Counted from the stretch's first letter, positions 1-9,615 are shown. The stretch is DNA of 26,637 nt from DASXMX01 sp035483795 (GCA_035483795.1 DATHPP010000039.1:1-26637), one strand, 5' to 3'. The notes: a model not told the origin generated them from the letters alone. Program-made: numbers and translations.

Positions 1-2
1 GC

Positions 3-464
3 GTGTGCTGGGTGCCGATGGCGATTTTGCTCCTGGGGCTCAGCGAAAAGGGAATTCTGTTTGTGATGGTGATGGGAAGTTTCGCCGCCGTCGCGATCTC
101 GATGCGCGATGGACTGCGGATGATCCCTCCTCTGTTTCCGCGGGCGGGGTTGATGCTGGGGGCGCGGGGCTGGCGGCTGTACCGCTACGTGCTGCTTCCG
201 GCGAGTCTGCCGGCGCTGGCGACGAGCCTGCGGCAGGGATTCTCGTTCGCGTGGCGTTCCCTGATGGGCGCGGAGCTCATCCTCGTGGTCGCGGGCCGCT
301 ACCATCGCGGGCTGGGCTTTCTGCTACAGACCGGCAGAGATACCTCCGACATATCGCAGGTGATTGCGGTCATGATTGTGATGGTCGTCATCGGAATGCT
401 CGCCGACCGATGGGTGTTCGCCCGGATTCAGTCGGGGGTGCAGGCGCGGTTCGGATTGGAGTAG
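3..464 (+). CDS. ABC transporter permease, SsuC/TauC/NrtB type (5' end cut off)
   Basis: This is the C-terminal ~153 residues of an inner-membrane permease of the BPD_transp_1 family; the reading frame is open to the window edge, so the start lies outside. The EAA-type cytoplasmic loop is visible around residues 48-75 (GARGWRLYRYVLLPASLPAL), followed by a segment that resembles SsuC/TauC (WRSLMGAELI) and a final hydrophobic helix (VIAVMIVMVVIGMLADRW). Family members import nitrate, sulfonates, taurine or related anions with an ATPase and a periplasmic binding protein. The substrate cannot be told from this fragment, and the partner genes must lie to the left. The last 37 bases overlap the end of the convergent rsmE gene. 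Confidence 0.85.
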   Translation: MCWVPMAILLLGLSEKGILFVMVMGSFAAVAISMRDGLRMIPPLFPRAGLMLGARGWRLYRYVLLPASLPALATSLRQGFSFAWRSLMGAELILVVAGRYHRGLGFLLQTGRDTSDISQVIAVMIVMVVIGMLADRWVFARIQSGVQARFGLE

Positions 465-1198
465 TGGAGCAGCATCACAGCCGCCGCGGCAATCGCGGCG
501 GTCTCGATGCGAAGAACCGTATCGGTCAATCGAACAGGTTGAATGTGCGCGGCCCGAAATGCGTCCATTTCGGCCGCGGTCCATCCTCCTTCGGGGCCGA
601 TGAAAAGCACACGTTCTCCGGCGGCGCCGCGATCCCGCGTCTGGATGATCGACGATGCGCCCGGCTCGGTGGATAGCACGAACCCGTGCGGATTTCCCGC
701 CAGCAGATCGCTGACTCGCTTCAGTGGATCGATCCTCATCACTCCGGCTCGTCTTGATTGCTTGGCCGATTCCGTCGCGATGCGAATCCATCGCTCCCGT
801 TTGCCTTTGCCTTCCGGCAGCACCACGCTCCGCTCGGCGGCCAGCGGGACAAATGCCGCCACCCCCAGCTCGCTCAGCTTCTCCACCATCCAGTCCGCAC
901 GTTCTCCTTTGGGAACCGCCGAGGCGACGGTGACCTGGGTTCGCGTTTCAGTTTGCGGCTCGATGACGTGTTCCACGATCACCGCGGTTTCCTGATCGTT
1001 CACAAATTCCAGCGTACCCGTCGCGGTGGCCCCGCCATTGTCGAAAAGCTCAACAGTCGCGCCCTGCGGAAGCCGTAAGACCTCGCGTGCGTGCCTCGAC
1101 TGAATCGAATCAAGGGGAACTCGGCCGACAAAAATCCGCGGCGTGTGCAGACGTCGTATCACTGCACTTGAGCGTTCGTTCCGCATCATCCGCATCAT
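428..1198 (-). CDS. rsmE: 16S rRNA (uracil-1498-N3)-methyltransferase RsmE
   Basis: At 256 residues the protein has the usual RsmE length. RsmE methylates N3 of U1498 in 16S rRNA of the assembled small subunit, using S-adenosylmethionine, and has a SPOUT (trefoil knot) fold. The N-terminal PUA-like part starts near RRLHTPRIFVG and contains HAREVLRLPQG. The hallmark knot motifs are near the C-terminus: FIGPEGGWTAAEMDAF and LTDTVLRIETAAIAAAAVML. The central KLSELGVAAFVPLAAERSVV and ESAKQSRRAGV stretches are also typical. The 5' end contains repeated ATG codons (MMRMMRNERSS) before the conserved part, so the exact start is uncertain by up to about 15 codons. The gene converges on the ABC permease and overlaps it by 37 bases. 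Confidence 0.95.
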   Translation of the reverse strand: MMRMMRNERSSAVIRRLHTPRIFVGRVPLDSIQSRHAREVLRLPQGATVELFDNGGATATGTLEFVNDQETAVIVEHVIEPQTETRTQVTVASAVPKGERADWMVEKLSELGVAAFVPLAAERSVVLPEGKGKRERWIRIATESAKQSRRAGVMRIDPLKRVSDLLAGNPHGFVLSTEPGASSIIQTRDRGAAGERVLFIGPEGGWTAAEMDAFRAAHIQPVRLTDTVLRIETAAIAAAAVMLLHYSNPNRACTPD

Positions 1199-1412
1199 AC
1201 TGGTGCGGGCGACGCCGGGGAGAGGGGGAATTGGACGATCTCCACCTCCTCTGGATCATCTATCCTTCGTTCTGTTGGCGGATGGATGTGTTGCCGTCAA
1301 TTAATCAGCAGCCTTGCGAGCAGCAGTAAGCTGAACGCGTGGCTGGAATACCAGCCCCTTGCAGCGGGGCCGTCCACTGGATCGTTCGGATTGGCCGAAG
1401 TTCTTGCTCGTC

Positions 1413-2972
1413 TCACTTCTGACGAGGCACTTCCGGCTCTGTCTCAGTCTCGCCCAGCATCTCAAGCGCTTGGTCCACAAGTTTCTCCAACTCGCGGAGC
1501 TTTCCGGCGCTGCCTAGCGGCTGAGCGCCTTCCATGAGCTTGCCCACCGCCGAAGGGTCCTTGCCGCTGCTTTGCCACCGCTCGATCCCGGCGCGCACCC
1601 GCTTCATCTTCGCCCCAATGCGCTGAACGCGGACCTGCCAGCGCTCCACGGAGGACGCCTTCTCCACCAGCGGTTGTCCCGTCAGGAACTTCCGATAGGC
1701 CGCGATGGCTTCCGTACCGTAGGCGCTCTGAGAAAGGCGCGTGGGGAGATCGGTGCCTGTAGCGCCGGTGTTCACGCCCACGAGAACGCAGCCATGGTTG
1801 TAGTGCCAGGCGAGGTAGGTTTCCCAATCCACGAGGGAGCCGGGCATGCCCGCGTTTGCCTCCACGCCCGCCCAGGCGGGATTGCCGTGCTTCTGCAACT
1901 CGTCATAGATGGGTTTGAAGCTCTCCCCGAGGACGTCGATCGGGTAGGTGGTCCAACCGGGCCGGGAATACTTGTTGAACGCCGTCCAGACAGGAGCGTT
2001 CCTCATCTCGACGGGCGCGGGTGCGGCGACGTGGGGATAGAGCTTCTCCGCAGGGATGCCCGCCTCGACGAACTGCTCGCACCAGAAAGCAACGGTTTCT
2101 TGAACAATCCCCGCGAGGACCTTTCGGAAATCGTGCGGCGGCTTGGCCGCGCTGAAGCCGCGATCCAGGAGCGCCCGGTAGCCGAGCGGTCTGGCGGGCA
2201 CGCCGTCTTCCTCCATCATCTTCGTGCGCTCGGGATCGGATTGTGAGTAGTCCTCGATGCCCGGCTCTAAACCCACGACCACTCCCGCGAAGAGGGCTTC
2301 CTTGCCTTCGGCCTTGAGTCTGGCAATCTCCTCGCGGAGGACCGGGGCGATGACTTTGGAAACAATCCGCGTGACCTCGGCTCGCGTTCTCCTGCTCGTA
2401 AAACACATGTTCGGCGGCAGGCGTTCGAGTACGCCGTCGTTCAGGTAGCGCACTTTGTTCGGCGGCCCGTCCCAACCCTGCCACTCGACGTTGTACTTGT
2501 TGTTCGGGTTGTAACCTGGCTTGCCCGGATCGAACCAGTTCCAGAGGTCCGGGCGGCTCTTCCAAGCCTGGTGGAAATCAAAATGCAGCATCACTGCCAT
2601 TTCGTGCTTTCGCGCGGCGGCGAATGCACTCCGAATGCGGTTGGGCAATTGGTCCTCAAGCTCATAGGTCGCATTGGGCAGGCCAAACCCCAGAAGCCGA
2701 GTCTTGCCGTCGCCCTTCACGCCGATCCGCTCGGCTAGTTCCCCTGCGTTCTCTGGGTCGCTCCAGAAAATGAGGTATTTCAATTCTCGCGATGGGGCAG
2801 GTGCCTTGTCATTGACGAGTGGCGCTGAACTGGTTTGCGCTCCGCCATCGGCACAGGCACAGGCCAGCAGTACGATTACCAGTCCACTGAGGGTCAATGC
2901 AGTCCGTCTCCATTTCAGAGACTGGCCGACATGCGAAAGAAACAGACTCCCGCTGATACCGACAATGGTCAT
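1413..2972 (-). CDS. Putative exported lipoprotein with a glycoside-hydrolase-like barrel
   Basis: The 519-residue product is not assigned to a named family. The start ATG at 2972 has a GGAG about 9 bases upstream. The N-terminus has a basic KWRR stretch, a hydrophobic core (LTLSGLVIVLLAC) and cysteines at a possible lipobox (VLLAC-AC), so export and perhaps lipidation are likely. The mature part reads like a TIM-barrel carbohydrate enzyme: AVMLHFDFHQAW, WNWFDPGKPGYN, a strand ending in a candidate acid (FAGVVVGLEPGIEDY), then GNPAWAGVEANAG and WETYLAWHYNHGC. The C-terminal ~90 residues are helical and charged. It lies 151 bases downstream of the enolase-superfamily gene on the same strand, so a shared role in sugar breakdown is plausible but inferred. 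It could also be a non-catalytic barrel. Confidence 0.75.
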   Translation of the reverse strand: MTIVGISGSLFLSHVGQSLKWRRTALTLSGLVIVLLACACADGGAQTSSAPLVNDKAPAPSRELKYLIFWSDPENAGELAERIGVKGDGKTRLLGFGLPNATYELEDQLPNRIRSAFAAARKHEMAVMLHFDFHQAWKSRPDLWNWFDPGKPGYNPNNKYNVEWQGWDGPPNKVRYLNDGVLERLPPNMCFTSRRTRAEVTRIVSKVIAPVLREEIARLKAEGKEALFAGVVVGLEPGIEDYSQSDPERTKMMEEDGVPARPLGYRALLDRGFSAAKPPHDFRKVLAGIVQETVAFWCEQFVEAGIPAEKLYPHVAAPAPVEMRNAPVWTAFNKYSRPGWTTYPIDVLGESFKPIYDELQKHGNPAWAGVEANAGMPGSLVDWETYLAWHYNHGCVLVGVNTGATGTDLPTRLSQSAYGTEAIAAYRKFLTGQPLVEKASSVERWQVRVQRIGAKMKRVRAGIERWQSSGKDPSAVGKLMEGAQPLGSAGKLRELEKLVDQALEMLGETETEPEVPRQK

Positions 2973-3123
2973 ATTTCTGGCTCCGATAGGTACTTGTCGA
3001 GGCGCGTCTGACCTTCAGTTTAACAAAACCCTGTACCGCGTCTGCGGCCTACGTGCAACGGCTGCCATTGTTAGCGTGTAGAGTGTCGCCGCCGTCTTGC
3101 GGGTATTTCGGCCGCCCTTGCTC

Positions 3124-4398
3124 TCACGCGGTTACCGCCTGATGCCGGCTCACGAATGCCGGGTCGATTTCCACGCCCAGGCCGGGACCGGTTGGGACTT
3201 TGATCTTGCCATCGACGACCTTGAGCGGCGACGTGGCGCAGTGGAATCGCACGTTGGTCTTGAGCCCTTTGAATTCGTGAAATGGAGTCGGATTGGGCAG
3301 CACAGAAACGAAATGCATCATGTAGAGGAATCCCAGGCCACCGCCGCTCATGTGGGGCGTGCAGGTCTTGCCGAAGGCGGCGGACATGCGGGCGACCTGC
3401 ATCGAGCGGATCATTCCCCCGAAGTAGTAATTGTCTGGCTGAACGATGCGGATGGCGCCGTTGGCGACGAGCCAGCGGAAGCCGTGCAGGCTGTATTCCT
3501 GCTCGCCCAGGGCGATGGGGAGCGAAAGGGCGCCGGCGACCTGCCGGGTTTCCTCGCGCCAGTCGAAGAAGACCGGCTCCTCAAAAAAGCCGTACTTGTA
3601 TTCCTCCAGAAGCCGGCCGGCGCGAATCGCTTCCTCCACCGAGTAAAAGCCGTTCGCATCGGCATAGAGCGCCATATCGTCGCCAAACGTCTCGCGGACC
3701 AGCGGAATGATTTTTTCGGTTCGTCCCGGCGGGCCGACGGCGCGGATGTCGGTCGTCATGAACATCAGCCCGCCGATCTTGATCTTCAAGGCGCGGGAGT
3801 TGTACTCGGCGACATCCCGTTTGATCAGCTCCAGCGATTCCTCCACCGGCTTCTCACGGTATTCAGTCGCCTGATAAACCGGAATCTCGCTTTGATGGAG
3901 ATCGCCGATCAGTTGGCAGAGGGGCTTGCCCGCGATCCGCCCGAGCATGTCGAGGATGGCGAATTCGATCGTCGCCAGCGGAGTTCCGATGGCGATCCCG
4001 TTGAGCCGGTAGTTGAATTTCCAGATGAAGATTTTCTCCAGCAGCAGATCCAGGTCGCGGGCGTCCTTGCCGAGAAAAAAGGGCCGTAAATCCAGTAGGA
4101 AAATGGGATGAAGCGCATCGAGCCCGGAATGGCCGACCGAGATGCCCTCGGCGCCATCGCGCGAGCGCACCCGGCACAAAAAGCTGTCCTTGTAGCGAAG
4201 CAGCTCCAGGCTCTCGATGGTTACTGGGGATGTGAACAACTCGCGTTTAAGCACCGGCTGGCGGAGGATCTCATCGAGCTGCGCGTAGCGGGGATTCAGT
4301 GCCTCCGCCGCGTCCGCACCGGAAGCGCAAGCTGGCACCGCAGCCGCCAGCGTTCCTGCGAGATTGGCCTTCACGAATTGGCGTCGGCTGGTTTTCAT
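3124..4398 (-). CDS. Tat-exported enolase-superfamily enzyme (mandelate racemase/muconate lactonizing type)
   Basis: The start was set at ATG 4398 because AGGTGGA lies 8 bases upstream; a TTG six codons earlier (4416) is less likely. The 424-residue protein begins MKTSRRQFVK with the twin-arginine motif and a hydrophobic AGTLAAAVPA stretch, so folded export by Tat is expected. Catalytic features of the mandelate racemase subgroup are all present: KIK (Lys205, Lys207), metal ligands in DAN (Asp247), FFEEP (Glu273/274) and LGEQE (Glu299), and the Asp-His pair in VQPDN (Asp322) and TPHMSGG (His349). Such enzymes abstract a proton alpha to a carboxylate, commonly as acid-sugar dehydratases, epimerases or lactonizing enzymes. 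The substrate cannot be named. The exported location is unusual for a family that is mostly cytoplasmic. Confidence 0.92.
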   Translation of the reverse strand: MKTSRRQFVKANLAGTLAAAVPACASGADAAEALNPRYAQLDEILRQPVLKRELFTSPVTIESLELLRYKDSFLCRVRSRDGAEGISVGHSGLDALHPIFLLDLRPFFLGKDARDLDLLLEKIFIWKFNYRLNGIAIGTPLATIEFAILDMLGRIAGKPLCQLIGDLHQSEIPVYQATEYREKPVEESLELIKRDVAEYNSRALKIKIGGLMFMTTDIRAVGPPGRTEKIIPLVRETFGDDMALYADANGFYSVEEAIRAGRLLEEYKYGFFEEPVFFDWREETRQVAGALSLPIALGEQEYSLHGFRWLVANGAIRIVQPDNYYFGGMIRSMQVARMSAAFGKTCTPHMSGGGLGFLYMMHFVSVLPNPTPFHEFKGLKTNVRFHCATSPLKVVDGKIKVPTGPGLGVEIDPAFVSRHQAVTA

Positions 4399-4654
4399 GG
4401 GAATAGTCCACCTCAAACCGGCGTGTGAGTCCAGTTTAGAGGCTGGTTCACAACCTAATTACGCCCCAATAGACCGCCAAAGGCCCTGATGCGAGGCAGA
4501 GCAGCGACGCGACTCAAGTGAGTCCGAGTCTCGGAGCCGCGATAACGAGGGCCCCCAACCGGGCAGCGGCGAGCGATCCGAGAATCCGGGACGCCGCTCC
4601 GCTCCGGCGTACTCGTTTCCCACGGCGCAGGTTCGTTGCAGGTTCGTACCGCCT

Positions 4655-7600
4655 CTATCGCCGTCGCCGGCGACGACGAACTGCAGGCAGCGCAAACATC
4701 GGCTTGACGTACGGCTTTCGATCCAGCAATTCCAGCGCGGCCGCCGCCTCTCCGATTCCGAGTTCAAGGAGTGATTCGAACAGGGCTAACCCTTGAGCTC
4801 GGTACGTGTTCTGCCGGTGAAGCGTGATTGCAATACTTGTTAAGCTGGCCGCGGTCGTTGCGAGGGGACCAGCCAGTTGCTGCACATCCTCAACGATAAC
4901 GGCCAACAGTGCCCGGCTAGCGGCGAGCACGACGTCTGGCTGTGTTCCTGCAACCGGAGCCAACGCCTCTAACATCTGCGGCCCAGCCGCCCGCAACATC
5001 GGGGGATTGTCGCAGACGATCCTGATCACCCTGTGAGTTTCCGCATCGATCGGGAATGGCTCATCTTCGATGAGAAAGAATGCGGACTCCACAATCTGCG
5101 TAAAGTCCTTGGTTGAGCGAGTAGCTGCTGCACATAACACGTCCGTTGCACGCTTCCGACAATGGGGCTCTGTCCAAGTTCGTGCTGCGCCGAACGCGGT
5201 GCCACGGATGGTTGCGTCGTCATCGGCTCCTAAAGCCTTTGAAAGCTGGTCATTGCCCCACTGTGTTTGCTGGCGGCAGTGATAGAGGAACAACAACTCA
5301 CCGAACGCCTGCCGCGATCGCGGCCGTGGTGACCGTGAGAGTTCCGTCAGCCACCGCTGATATAGCTCCGGCGGATCAAAATACCCCGTCAGCGCGCCCA
5401 GCGCTGAAATTGCCATGTCCTGATGCAACGCGGCGGGACAGCCCATGATCAGACCACCAAATATGCTCGTCGCGCCGGCTATCGCTTCTTTCCGCGTGAA
5501 CGCGTTATGCAAATACACCAGCATTTCAGCGGCGACCCTGGGATGTCGTTCTTTACCAATCCTTTGCCGGGCCGCAGCAATAAGTGTGCGGACGTCGGTC
5601 CGTCCCTCACAATCACAGCTCTGAGCGATTGCGCGAAAAATAGCTCCACGCCCGTGCATTAACATGCCCCCAGCACCATGGTCCCAGACCAAGGAGGTAA
5701 GCTCGGTGCCCGCGTTATCATCGTCGGTTTCATCCTTCGGATCTGGCGTAGCCACCTCGGTCATCCAGCTGACCATCTTCTCGACGAGCGCTGCAGGTGC
5801 AGGGTCGCTGCGTCGGGCCCGCTCCTCGATCGCCGATGCAGCATGCTCGCGGAAGTCGTCGCCATCAAAGCCGCGCGCGTCCAAGTCGCTGAGCAGAGAG
5901 AACAGTTTCCCAGCATCGAGCTTTGATTTCGCAAGCCCCTCCATTGCCAGACCGGCATACAACTGATGGTCGTGACGATCGGGTATGAGGTTGGGAATCA
6001 GCTTCACCACGCGCTCGGGATTAGCCTCCGCCGCGGATCGAAGCGCCCACGCTTCCTCGATGATTCCGCCTCCCCTGGCGAAATCAGATCTTCTTCGAAC
6101 GTTATTGGGCGAGATCTGCTTTTCGTACGCGACCAGACGATCCATCAAGCGCAAAACATCGTGGTCCTTGGCCTTCTGAATTACGTCGGGGGTCATTGGA
6201 GCAGCGCTCGGCCTTATCTCCGTAAAGGGCGACTCCACTGCGGCAACGCCAGGTAGCTGCACTTCTTCGTTCTCTTTGAGGGCACGCGCCTCCGCGCTCA
6301 AGAAGCTGGCCGGAATGGCCCTCAAGAGACGGAGACGATCTTCTCGGCTCCATTTCTTGAGTTTGAATCGAGTTTCTCGATCGCAACCGCTGTATTCTTC
6401 TGGCGAGAACGCATCGAATCGAACTATCGCTTCCTCCAAATTCTTTCGTTCCGTCGCCGCAAGATAGGGGAACACGGCCGAGATTAGTTTTCTCGATATT
6501 CCAAGTTCAGAACGCCACGTACCGATCGCGAGTCTACGAGGATCAGCAGTTAAATACGTCACGATTGCGGCAGGGCACCTTTCTGCAATTATCCCCAAGC
6601 CCTGGGCAAGTATGCGGTGTACCGCGAGATGCTCAGAAGTTGCTGCGCGTTCAACGAACAGAGCGAAAGCCGAGGGATCCGCCGCAGCCCATTTGTCCGT
6701 GGCAGTATGTAACGCCTGAACCAAAGGAATTGGCAGGACGCCGTACGCACGATGAGTTACGTAGTCTTCCTTATATCGAACGCCCCGTGCTCCATTACGT
6801 TCTGGCATCTTATTCAAGACGTTGGTGAACCAACTCCACAATCCCTCCACGAACGCCTTCGGCGCCTTTTCCGCGATGGCGTCGAGGCCATAACGATCAT
6901 TGGTGTTTGTCCCGGTTATCAGCAGCACAAACGGATCCCTCTGTGCTGCAAGGAAACGTGACGCGTTCAAGCCATCGGCCTCGTCTCGCGCAGGTGGTGA
7001 GGCAGCCGCCTCACGCTCGGCCTGGCAATACTCATATTCAAACTGCGAGCAGATCAATCTCACCGCATATTCTGGATTTGTTTCGGCGATGCGCGATGCG
7101 GTAAAAACTATTGGGTGACCCGAGCGACCCGCTGCCTGGCATGCCAGTCGCATCCAATCATCGTCCAATATCGGAAGACGATAGACCAGGGCAAGCACCA
7201 GTTGGTTATATTCTGCGTTCGGCCCCCAACACGAAGCGACGAGACGGTAAACCGAAGCGGGATCGAATTTGGATGCATCGAGAAGAAGGCCGAAAGACAG
7301 CGCGGCACGTTGCGAGGGCTGCTTCATCCACGAACTCAGTTTGCCGGAGTCACGGAGACGGGTAAACCAGCCGTGGCTGCCGGCGGCAGCGCTCAGAATC
7401 AGGGGACCATCATCGGACTCAACCAATGGAAGCAGAACGGCGGCTTCCTCGTCATCGGGTTCCGACTGTCGCGCAATGAATTCAAGGAGGAGTTTGCGGA
7501 GATGCAATCGAGGCTTGGCCTCGAGAATTTGACTAACCTCACGATGATAAGTGCTTCGACTGGACTCACGAAGCATTTCCAATGCGTTGAGCATCGTTGG

Positions 7601-9367
7601 TCGCACGAATAGTCCATCTTGGCGCTCAATCACGTACGTCGATAGCAGCTTGTCTCCTCGAGCAAATAGCCGCGCTAATGCAAAGTCGTAAAAAGTTTGA
7701 TGCCTGAACGACAAACGCCGACCGCCAGAATCGGCGACAAGGATCTCGTCACGCAACAAAGCATCCCGCTCGGCAGGCAGAGCGTCCGCAACAGACGACG
7801 GCACGAACAATTCTTCGTTGTCACTCATCCGAAGAGCAATCCGCTCCATCAACGCAATTCGCCCAGGAAGACCATCGGAATTAATCACGCACTTGTTCCA
7901 AACGGCTTCGACGAGAGATTGGAGCGATGCAAATTCCTGACCCTGTTCGGCAACTTGCAAAAAGAGGTTGAGATGCCACGGTGTGCGCAGCAGTTCTTGA
8001 AGGGAGGGCGCCATCGTCTCGGCCGCCCGACCTTCTGCGCGAAGGACTTCGGCAATGTTCGTCCACTCAGGCACAGTCAATTTCAACGGTTCCACGTCGA
8101 TCGTGCTAAGACGCGCATCATGCCGATAGTCGAATTCCCGGCATGCGGCCAGAAGATGGACGCTATTCACGCCGCTCAGCCCCCGGATCAAATTCAGCAA
8201 GAGATTCAACCGGTTGGTGCGGCGATCTGTTAATTCAGAAATGGCGTCGAGCTGGTCAAGCACAACCAAAACCTTGTACTTTTGTGCGGCGACGCGAACT
8301 CCATCTTCCACGGAAATCGGCAGATTCAGAAACCGTTGGAGTCCGGCCGCAGAGGACGCATCCGCCGGCAGTTGATCGGCACGGATGCACAAAACGACAA
8401 ACCCATTTGCAAGTGCCCATTGACTGATCACCGCGCTGACAGCAGATTTTCCGGAACCCTTCGGTCCCAGGATCAAGTTCGTTGACGATTCTCGCTGTAG
8501 CGCTTCGCGAACCGTCCCCTCAACGGCCGGGGTGAGTCGGCGATGACCAGCGCCAACCGTCGTCTTCCAATTCAAAAGTGGTTGCGATGCATTCAGCATC
8601 GCAGTTCGAATCGTGTCCTGAAGAGCGGTCAATTCAGCGGGCTCCAGCCCATCGAATCGGCAAGCATTGTCGAGCGGCCGGAACGCTAGAACGTTTAGAT
8701 CAACTACCGACGGGAGGGACCCAGGCGTGATTGGCCGGATGCCACGTTGCGCCTTGATCTCCGTCACCGCTTTGAGGATTGCGGCGCCTTGACTCTGTGT
8801 CTCGCGAAATCCGGTTGCGATCTGGGCCGAGAGGCTCGACACGTGTTGCAAGATGTCGTCGAGCGTCACATCTTTGTCACTGCACCAAGATTCCAGATAT
8901 CGCGCAAGATGGAATGTGACTTCTTGGTTTTCCGCGACGCGTTTTTCGATTTCCGCGGAAGAACCGCGCAATATCGATTGCAGCTCGGTGACGCGTTCGC
9001 GAGAAATCAGCTCGTGAATGTGTTGATCAGTTGCAAGTGCGTCCAGGGCTCCTTGCAAAGAGTTGTGCTTGCCGATCAAGTCCTTTAGGAGCTCTTCAAC
9101 AGCCGCCTGTCCCTCGGCCGCGGTCACGCCTAGTGACCAATTCTTAGCCATCAGGAACGCGGCGTGAATACCGATCCACAAAGCTCCGCCCGCAGCATTT
9201 CCCGCAACAATGGCTGATGTCGATGCCGCAAAAGCCGCGTTTGCGCCCCATTCAGAACCCACAGCGATCAGTTTGGGTGCGAGCCGCTTCGCCTTGTCGG
9301 ATGGCTGAGTACCCATAGAGGCTAAACGTTGTAGATTGGTAATTGTTCGGGCCGCTTGGTGGCCCAC
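4655..9367 (-). CDS. Giant NACHT/STAND-type P-loop NTPase with long C-terminal solenoid-like region
   Basis: The 1570-residue protein carries Walker A GPKGSGKSA (301-309), Walker B VLVVLDQLD (366-374), a sensor-like AACREFD (408-412), the lid motif RTPWHLNLF (461-469) and a winged-helix end FRHQTFYDFALARLF (554-568). This order fits NACHT/STAND signalling ATPases. Residues ~600-1570 look like irregular alpha-helical repeats and could be the sensor. The N-terminal ~280 residues match no effector I recognise; they hold a Gly/Ala-rich, weakly hydrophobic stretch (41-75) and a helical, coiled-coil-like stretch (85-205). The C-terminus is a run of arginines. The gene stands alone and is lower in GC than its neighbours. 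A phage-defence role like that of Avs proteins is inference; a housekeeping regulator is possible. The start may be GTG 9367 or ATG 9316; neither has a clear ribosome site. Confidence 0.88.
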   Translation of the reverse strand: MGHQAARTITNLQRLASMGTQPSDKAKRLAPKLIAVGSEWGANAAFAASTSAIVAGNAAGGALWIGIHAAFLMAKNWSLGVTAAEGQAAVEELLKDLIGKHNSLQGALDALATDQHIHELISRERVTELQSILRGSSAEIEKRVAENQEVTFHLARYLESWCSDKDVTLDDILQHVSSLSAQIATGFRETQSQGAAILKAVTEIKAQRGIRPITPGSLPSVVDLNVLAFRPLDNACRFDGLEPAELTALQDTIRTAMLNASQPLLNWKTTVGAGHRRLTPAVEGTVREALQRESSTNLILGPKGSGKSAVSAVISQWALANGFVVLCIRADQLPADASSAAGLQRFLNLPISVEDGVRVAAQKYKVLVVLDQLDAISELTDRRTNRLNLLLNLIRGLSGVNSVHLLAACREFDYRHDARLSTIDVEPLKLTVPEWTNIAEVLRAEGRAAETMAPSLQELLRTPWHLNLFLQVAEQGQEFASLQSLVEAVWNKCVINSDGLPGRIALMERIALRMSDNEELFVPSSVADALPAERDALLRDEILVADSGGRRLSFRHQTFYDFALARLFARGDKLLSTYVIERQDGLFVRPTMLNALEMLRESSRSTYHREVSQILEAKPRLHLRKLLLEFIARQSEPDDEEAAVLLPLVESDDGPLILSAAAGSHGWFTRLRDSGKLSSWMKQPSQRAALSFGLLLDASKFDPASVYRLVASCWGPNAEYNQLVLALVYRLPILDDDWMRLACQAAGRSGHPIVFTASRIAETNPEYAVRLICSQFEYEYCQAEREAAASPPARDEADGLNASRFLAAQRDPFVLLITGTNTNDRYGLDAIAEKAPKAFVEGLWSWFTNVLNKMPERNGARGVRYKEDYVTHRAYGVLPIPLVQALHTATDKWAAADPSAFALFVERAATSEHLAVHRILAQGLGIIAERCPAAIVTYLTADPRRLAIGTWRSELGISRKLISAVFPYLAATERKNLEEAIVRFDAFSPEEYSGCDRETRFKLKKWSREDRLRLLRAIPASFLSAEARALKENEEVQLPGVAAVESPFTEIRPSAAPMTPDVIQKAKDHDVLRLMDRLVAYEKQISPNNVRRRSDFARGGGIIEEAWALRSAAEANPERVVKLIPNLIPDRHDHQLYAGLAMEGLAKSKLDAGKLFSLLSDLDARGFDGDDFREHAASAIEERARRSDPAPAALVEKMVSWMTEVATPDPKDETDDDNAGTELTSLVWDHGAGGMLMHGRGAIFRAIAQSCDCEGRTDVRTLIAAARQRIGKERHPRVAAEMLVYLHNAFTRKEAIAGATSIFGGLIMGCPAALHQDMAISALGALTGYFDPPELYQRWLTELSRSPRPRSRQAFGELLFLYHCRQQTQWGNDQLSKALGADDDATIRGTAFGAARTWTEPHCRKRATDVLCAAATRSTKDFTQIVESAFFLIEDEPFPIDAETHRVIRIVCDNPPMLRAAGPQMLEALAPVAGTQPDVVLAASRALLAVIVEDVQQLAGPLATTAASLTSIAITLHRQNTYRAQGLALFESLLELGIGEAAAALELLDRKPYVKPMFALPAVRRRRRRR

Positions 9368-9615
9368 GGTGGCGAATCGGGATGCGGGTCAGACGTAAGT
9401 GGGCGCGGGGGCGACGTTCAAGCGGATTTCGCGGAAGGTCGGCCACAGGCGCTACTCGTTCCTCGGGCTCGCATGACTTCGTAGGTGCGCGACCAGATCG
9501 TCGCGATTCGCTCCCGAGGTGCCGGCGGTTCTCAACAAATGAGACGCTTCGCGCCGCGGCCGGGTGACCGGCGGTTTGGGTAGGATTTCGGACCGGCTTC
9601 CATTTGACCGCAAAC

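Noticed and set aside
5..676. 223-codon plus-strand open frame at the left edge
   Set aside because: It overlaps the permease and rsmE, both with family motifs, and crosses their convergent ends.
1340..1376. Hairpins GGCTGG-AATA-CCAGCC and CCCC-TTGCAGC-GGGG as a terminator
   Set aside because: The stems are short and no T-run follows on either strand, so the call is too weak.
3097..4089. 330-codon plus-strand open frame opposite the enolase-superfamily gene
   Set aside because: The minus strand carries all catalytic motifs, and the plus-strand translation has no recognisable domain.
4459..4767. Minus-strand frame in the gap after the STAND gene
   Set aside because: It overlaps the end of the ATPase in another frame, contains only low-complexity Arg/Ser sequence and has no start signal.
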